NCBI GenBank assembly: GCA_963666945.2 | Contig: CAXXRT010000008.1 | Coordinates: 1-63,645, forward strand | Direction: 5' to 3' | DNA length: 63,645 nucleotides | Source of the DNA: G963666945 sp963666945 | GTDB taxonomy: Bacteria > Bacteroidota > Bacteroidia > Bacteroidales > Marinifilaceae | In this document: positions 57,301-63,645 of the stretch, one piece after another | Numbering within the stretch: position 1 is the first letter of the stretch | Layout: each line of letters opens with the position of its first letter | Position numbers and translations under genes: made by a program | The notes under the pieces: model-generated | Seen by the model: the letters and a program-made list of their open reading frames with translations, nothing else | What the model was told of the DNA's origin: nothing | The model's database searches: none

Positions 57301-58300
57301 TTTACCGCCTTTAACTGAATGATATGTCACTGTCTTACTTACGGGTGCCCCGTTTACTCCTGCTGTATGGATTACCTCAAATGCGGTTGGACATATCTTT
57401 ATCTCAAAAGTGGAAACATCCTTACTATATGCTATGCCCTTCTCATTTATTGCATAAGCTCGCACATAATAAGTGAATTCCTTTAAATCCTTAAAAACGG
57501 TATCTATTTTTCCTGTTCCCAAACCCATCACTATTTTAGTGTCCAGTACCGTAGGATTACCGGTAGTATTCCAGCAAAATCCTCGCTCTGTTACTGCTGA
57601 TCCTCCATCTATAGCTACCGTTGCACTTATATATGCAGAACTATCTGTTATTGTTTCCTCTGGAATTTCTACATTACTTAATACTGGTAAGGTAATCTCT
57701 ATTGTATCTCGAACGCACCTGACAGGTAATGCATATCTCTTATAAAAGTCATCAATTCCACTTCCGTTTATAGAGTAATAATATCCCTCATCATTATCAC
57801 GTTCAGTGCTACTCCAATAATAACCGCGGCTACCCCTGGATTCTAAAGCTCCGGAACTATAGTTCAGTTCACCAGCATAATGAAGCTTTAACACTGAATT
57901 ATAGGAATCAGAGGCACTACCCCAGTTCTCTGATAAATCTGCTGCCTCCCATTCTGATTTGGTTGGCAAACGCCAGCCTGAACCAAGGAGTGAGCTGCAT
58001 GGATCATTTGAAGATTCCCAGTTTGTATATTCACTTATACTACTTTCCCATCCGACTGAAGGAATTCTTGTACTTCCTTCGTACTTATATCCCTGACTAC
58101 GGTTAAACTGCCAGTACCAACCTGCTGATTCCTCACTAGCATCTGTTATAGATGTAGCCTGACGATCTGAACCAAGGTTCTGGGTCAACCAACATAATGG
58201 CTGTCCAGTAATATTACTGCTCACAGAATGATATGTAACTATTTCACTTACAGGTGCTCCGTTCAATCCTTCACTATGAATCACTGTGAACTCAGAAGGA
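51340..58300 (-). repeat. FISUMP/Fn3-like repeat array of giant gene B (8 copies, exact 909-bp period)
   Basis: The same anchor (CACACCTSAC-type, codons around PVRCV) occurs at 51351, 52260, 53169, 54078, 54987, 55896, 56805 and 57714: seven successive intervals of exactly 909 bp. The three copies nearest the 3' end (51.3-54.0 kb) are nearly identical in DNA; copies further 5' are progressively more different. Copy 3 from the N-terminus (about 55.3-55.95 kb) is a mosaic of its neighbours. Confidence 0.92.
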
Positions 58301-61300
58301 CATATCTTAAAGCTTAATACCTCTGCACTGTATTTCGTACCTGCAATATTGGTAGCATAAGCTCGTATATAATATGAAGGTCCCTCCAAAAAGCCACTCA
58401 TTGTTCCAATAAATTCACCCAATCCACTTCCAAGAGGTATTATCTTATCAAATACCGTAGGTTCTCCTTTTGTTGACAAACAAAATCCTCTATCTGTTAT
58501 TTCAACACCACCGTCATCTGTTACTTCTGCCTTACCATCGGCAGAACCATCCAACATATTGCCCATTGTTACATTACTTACAGTAGGCAGTTCAGGTAAA
58601 GTCAGAAGACTATCTAGTTGTCCATAACCTGTTCCTACACTATTAACCGCATATGCACGAAAATAGTATTTTGTTGCTCGCTCTAGATTTGAAATATTAC
58701 TAGTAAAAACACCAGTACCTGTTCCGTCTTCTGTTTTAGTACTGTCAACAGTCGGCGTTTTTGTAATACTCCAACATACTCCCCTAACTACCACAGATTC
58801 CCCACCTTCATCTATTATTTCTCCACCACTAACTGCAGAATTACTCGTTGTATCAGTTGCCGGCGTTGTTATTAATGTAGGTACATTTAGCGTTGTCAAA
58901 CTATCCAATTTCCCATAACTGGTTCCTATAGCGTTGGTTGCAAATGCACGTACATAATATTTGGTTCCAATATTGAGATTATCTATCTTACAACTATACA
59001 ATCCCAAACCACCACTAGGATACTCAATGAAATCATCGTTAAGATCCGGTTCTTTATCCTGACTCCAGCAAATTCCTCTTGCAGTAACCGGAATATTTCC
59101 TTCTTCTATAACATTTCCAGTACATACTGCAGAGGAATCTGTTATTTGTGTTGGACTTTGGGTTTCTACAATTGGTAAGGTTGGAGTTATAAGTTCTACC
59201 GACTCAAGACTATAGGATGTTCCTATTTTATTTGTTGCATATGCCCATATATAATATCTTGTGTCGGGTTCAAGATTTTCTATTAAGACTTTTATTTTAT
59301 TGTCGGTATCCACTTCTGGTATTTTATTTACTGCCGGATCAGATATTGTATCTACAGTATTCCAATATATTCCACATTCTGTCACCGGCTCTCCTCCATC
59401 ATAAATAATAGTTGCCGATGCAACTACAGATGTCATTGTTGTATCTGACAATATTACATTACTCAATCCAGGGGCTTCACAAGTTGTTGTAAAACTCATC
59501 TCCTCACCATAAGCAGTACCTAAATCCGTGTTTGCATATGCACGAACATAATAAGTTGTATGAGGCCATAATCCTGCCAGTGCATTAAAATATTCACCTA
59601 TACCTAAGGATGGATCATTGGTCTTTGTTAACAATTCTATTGTAGGATTTGGTAAAGTATCCCAACAAATCCCACGTAAGATTATTGGCAATCCTCCATT
59701 ATCTATTATTTCGCCACCACTCGAGGCTTCTCTACTCTTTATCTCTGTAACTGGTTTTGTTGTAATGGTAGCTAACATCAAAGGTTTTGTTGTAAAATAT
59801 GTCTGACTACCATAGGTTGTACCAACACTATTAGTCGCAAAAGCCCTTACATAATATTTAGTATCTGTATTTAATCCTGTCATTCGTAATGTAAATATTC
59901 CTGCACCTGGATTATCTACATCTAATACCTTACTTGCATTTTCTATTGTTGGTTGGGTATACCTACTCCAACATATTCCCCGCGATATTATTGGAGTTCT
60001 TCCATCATCAGTTATATTCCCTCCACTAATGGCTGTTGTTGACAATATCTCTGTCACAGGTGTAGTTGCCGTTAATGTTGGCAATGCGTGAGTAAGTATT
60101 GTCTGTTCCTCTCCGTATGCTGTTCCTATCCTGTTTATGGCATATGCCCGAACATAATATTTAGTATTAGGTTCCAATCCGGTTAATGCCTGAATAAAGT
60201 TATCTATGCCTACCCCATTTATTGTCAAATTGGCATTATCTGTAATAACAGGATTTGGATCTTTACTCCAACATATTCCTTTTTGTGTAATATATTCTCC
60301 TCCATCATTTATTATTATTCCTCCACTAATTCCTGAATAACCCGTTGTATCGGTCACACTCATTGTATTTAGTACAGGAGCAGTTGGGAATATTGTCACC
60401 TTAACCTGATCTCCGTAGGCTGTTCCGGCTACATTTGTTGCATATGCTCTAATATAATAAGCCGTGCCTAGCTTTGTCACATTTATTAAACTCATATATT
60501 CACCATCTCCAATACCGTCATGCGTTCTGTTAACTGACACGGTATCAGGATTAAAATCAGGTTCGGTACTCCATACTACTCCTCTATCTGTTACTTCTGC
60601 ACCTCCATCATAACTTATAGTTCCTCCTGTTCTGGCAGAATATGGAGAAAGTATTTTTACATAATTAGTAGTCAATGTAGGAACCTCCGGTATTGTTGTA
60701 AATTCTATTTCCTGTCCGTAGGAAGTTCCCTGACTGTTCGTTGCATATGCTCGTACATAATAATTAGTTGCTGGATCCAAATCTGCCATTGTACTTGCAA
60801 ATACATTCCCATTCAATTTGTCGTATGTAGTTTTGGTATACAAACCAATTGTAGGATTAGGTGCTACACTCCAACATAATCCCTGATTAAATATAGGTGA
60901 ACCTCCGTTGCTTATTATTGTTCCTCCTCCTTTGGCTGATCTTGATGAAAATGAAAAATCAACGCTATCTGTTTTTAACTCTGGCTTATCCAAAGTAGTA
61001 AAACTCACCTGATTTCCGTACCCTATTCCAGCACAGTTTATTGCATATGATCTCAAATAATATGTAGTTCCCATTTCAAGATTTATTACTTTGCTTGAAA
61101 ATCCAACTACTCCCAATTTTGATTGTATTGTCTTTGTTTCAATTGTAGTATCAGGTTCAAAATCCTTCTCACTACTCCATATTACTCCAAAATCACTTAC
61201 CGGATCTCCTCCATCATCTTTTATATCTCCTCCACTAACTGCAGAATTCCCAGTGATATAATAAGGTGAACGAGTTGTTATAATTGATATCTTATATGGA

Positions 61301-63645
61301 TGAGTTGTGAAACTTACCATATTTCCAAAAGTTGTTCCAGCAATATTTTTAGCATATGAGCGTACAAAATATGTTGTATTTCCCTTAAGATTATTCAACT
61401 CTGAAGAAAATAATCCTGTGCCACTTCCTATCGCCAGTTTATTTTCTGTATTAAGAGTTGGAGTAAATTCCGGATCTAAACTCCATACTATACCACGTTC
61501 GGTTATAGTCTCTCCTCCATCATTTATTACTTCTCCTCCTACAACTGCCAAAGTAATATTTATATCTTTTACTGCAACTGTCTTAACTTCAGGTAATTCA
61601 GGAGTCTTAAAACTTACCTCATTTCCATAAGCGACTCCTACACTATTTTCCACATAAGCCTTTACATAATATACAGTTTCAGGTAATAAATTCTTTAATA
61701 TACTCTCATATCTGTTGGGGTAATAACCAACTTGTTCTGTCTTATTTAATGACGATGGATCTATTACAAAATTGGGTTCAGTACTCCAATATACGCCCCT
61801 TGTTGTCACTAATGCACCTCCATTACTTGATATATCTCCTCCTCCTATTGCTGTAGTTCCGGAAGTAAAAACTGGAGGATTAGTCGTAAGGGTTGCCAGA
61901 ACAGGAGGAAGAGTAGTAAATGTTATCTCATTTCCGTAGGAGATACCAAGTCTATTTATTGCATATGCACGAACATAATAGGTTGTACTACCAAATAAAT
62001 CTTCCAGTTTCTCATTATATGATCCCTGAATTGTATTACTTTCTATACTTGAATCATTTATTGTGGGATCAGGAGCTATACTCCAGCATAATCCACTTCG
62101 TGTTACTGATAAATCTCCGTTATCTATTATTTTTCCTCCACAAATAGCTTCTGTACTACTTATTGTACTTTCTTCTGGAGATATAGTTAATACTTCCGGT
62201 AAATCAAAGGTTGTAAAACTTATTTCATTATCTGAAAAACCAGTTCCTGCACTGTTTACTGCATAAGATTTTGCATAATATGTGATTCCCCTCTCAAGAC
62301 CGGTCAACGTACTTGAGAAATCTTCGCTACCTATTTCCGTAGTTTTTATCTCCGTCTCGGTCAAGGGATCAAATCCGGCTTTTGTACTACAAAATATCCC
62401 TACCTTTGTTATTTCAGAACCACCGGCAGAGATTACAGTACCACCACAAACGGCTGTCGTTCCATCATCCCCATTCTGTTCAAATGTCACCTTTAATGTT
62501 GCTGGTACAGGAGGAGATGTCATAAAACTTTCCTGATTCCCATAAGATACACCTGCCTTATTTATAGCATAAGCCCGGACATAATATATTCTATTTCCCA
62601 ACAAACCTGTAATATCATGAATAAAACTACCTATTCCCACTCCACTTGTGCTATGACTGTCACTTATTGTTGGATTCTCTGAAGTACTCCAACACAATCC
62701 ACTTGATGTCACCTGTGTTCCTCCGTCACTCATAATATTTCCGCCGCCAACTGCACTAATATTTTCTATCTGTGATACCGTAAAAGTTTCTACAGTCGCT
62801 TTGGTATATGTAGAAAACATAATTCTATTTCCGTAACCAGTTCCTCTACTATTGATAGCAAAGGCCATTGCATAGTATGTTGTATTTGGCGTTAAACCAG
62901 TCAACTCACAAGTATAATTTCCCGAGCCTCCTCCTATATCGTATACTCTGATTGATTTTGTATTGTCTTCAGGATTAAATTCTGGAGCAGTATAGTATAC
63001 TATACCACGAGATGTTATTTCTGAGCCTCCGTCATCGATTATATTTCCAATACATCTAGCAGTAGTTTCTCCTACTTCACAGACATTTCCCGTTATCAAT
63101 TCAGGCTTATCAGGAGGAAGTGTTGTAAAACTTAAAATATTTCCATAAACTGTACCTACACTGCTCATGGCATAGGCTCTCACATAATAAATAGTTCCGG
63201 GACTCAATTCAGATAAATCACAACTAAAAAAACCGGTAATTCCATTTGAATATGATATCTTTTGAGTTTGGGATAAATCTTCCGGATCAAAGTCCGGCAC
63301 TGTACTATAAACTGTCCCATATTCAATTATTCTGTCTCCTCCATCACCACTTATCTCACCCATTACCCTCGCGGTAGTAATATTTACCGGATCTACCATA
63401 CTTGTCAAAACCTGTGGCAAGTCAGGCATCTTAAAGCTTATCTCATTTCCATATGAAGTACCAGCAATGTTTACGGCATAAGCTTTCACATAATATACTT
63501 CTTCTGGAATATAGACCAATCAAAGTACTTGTGAAATTTTCGCTGCCAGTCTCGAGGTTCTAATCTCGGTCTCAGTTAAGGGATTAAATCCAGACTTTGT
63601 ACTACAACAAAGTCCTGTCTCAGTTATAAGCGCACCTCCGTTACT
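51340..63645 (-). CDS. giant repeat protein B: Fn3-like stalk plus eight FISUMP domains (5' incomplete)
   Basis: A paralogue of giant protein A, running off the window. The longest open frame starts at 63519, but that start is false: homologous repeat codes continue to 63645 in shifted frames (see findings). Visible: one partial and 17 full Fn3-like repeats, then eight FISUMP domains alternating with seven Fn3-like repeats, ending ...RALPVRCVKD. The stalk is collinear with A: B repeats 3-18 match A repeats 9-24 one by one (for example NTTYY...GTGYGN in A9/B3, SLNKTEQ-GYYP in A13/B7, ending in the shared VSNVTMGNM repeat before FISUMP 1). The start and any export signal lie outside the window. 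Downstream is a dead TlpA remnant instead of an intact gene. Confidence 0.88.

Noticed and set aside
51340..58300. CRISPR array or satellite
   Set aside because: The regular repeats are 909 bp long and protein-coding throughout, far from CRISPR dimensions.
63480..63519. Start codon of giant gene B at 63519
   Set aside because: Homologous repeat coding continues upstream in shifted frames, so this is not a real start.
37678..63645. Diversity-generating retroelement
   Set aside because: FISUMP has CLec-like motifs, but no reverse transcriptase, template repeat or adenine-biased variation was seen in the window.

Overview
The window looks like a chromosomal segment of an anaerobic or facultatively anaerobic Bacteroidota, most likely Bacteroidales/Marinilabiliales-like. 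Supporting signs are the AT-rich DNA, TAnnTTTGC-type -7 boxes, an ECF-sigma/FecR (DUF4974) pair, DUF1456 and DUF6266 genes, a CarboxypepD_reg/outer-membrane barrel receptor, TlpA-like thioredoxin proteins and FISUMP-domain surface proteins. No rRNA, tRNA, CRISPR array or insertion sequence was recognised.

Layout. 1-4.8 kb (+): a trimeric [FeFe]-hydrogenase operon (hydB, hydA, hydC plus a small thioredoxin-like [2Fe-2S] protein) closed by a strong terminator. 4.8-8.2 kb (-): a small unknown gene and pyruvate phosphate dikinase. 8.5-14.2 kb (-): pstC-pstA-pstB-phoU-phoB-phoR, without pstS. 14.3-18.2 kb: fecR with a frameshifted ECF sigma factor, a DUF1456 gene, and two small lipoprotein genes, at least one disrupted. 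18.3-21.6 kb: a DUF6266 protein, a FabH-like ketosynthase and a ferredoxin-nitroreductase. 21.7-28.6 kb (-): a complete YbhFSR/HlyD/TolC-type export operon headed by a TetR regulator with two matching palindromic operators. 28.7-31.1 kb (-): an outer-membrane beta-barrel receptor. 31.3-35.3 kb (-): a four-subunit 2-oxoacid:ferredoxin oxidoreductase with phosphate butyryl/acetyltransferase. 35.7 kb (+): an Lrp/AsnC regulator. 36.2-63.6 kb (-): a TlpA-like thioredoxin gene and two giant tandem paralogous genes.

Metabolically, the oxidoreductase makes reduced ferredoxin and acyl-CoA, the Ptb enzyme turns acyl-CoA into acyl phosphate, and the Hyd complex can dispose of reduced ferredoxin plus NADH as H2. 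This suggests a fermentative lifestyle.

The most unusual part is the 27 kb giant-gene region. Gene A (4365 aa) and gene B (at least 4059 aa, running off the window) each have a long stalk of about 100-residue Fn3-like repeats followed by an array of FISUMP domains alternating with single Fn3-like repeats. The stalks are collinear between A and B. The FISUMP arrays differ in copy number (6 against 8) and are spaced with striking exactness: 909 bp seven times in B; 918 bp four times and 909 bp once in A. Between A and B lies a wreck of the TlpA-like gene that keeps only its first and last codons, the footprint of an ancestral tandem duplication of [giant gene + tlpA]. This looks like a surface repeat-protein locus evolving by unequal exchange and gene conversion.
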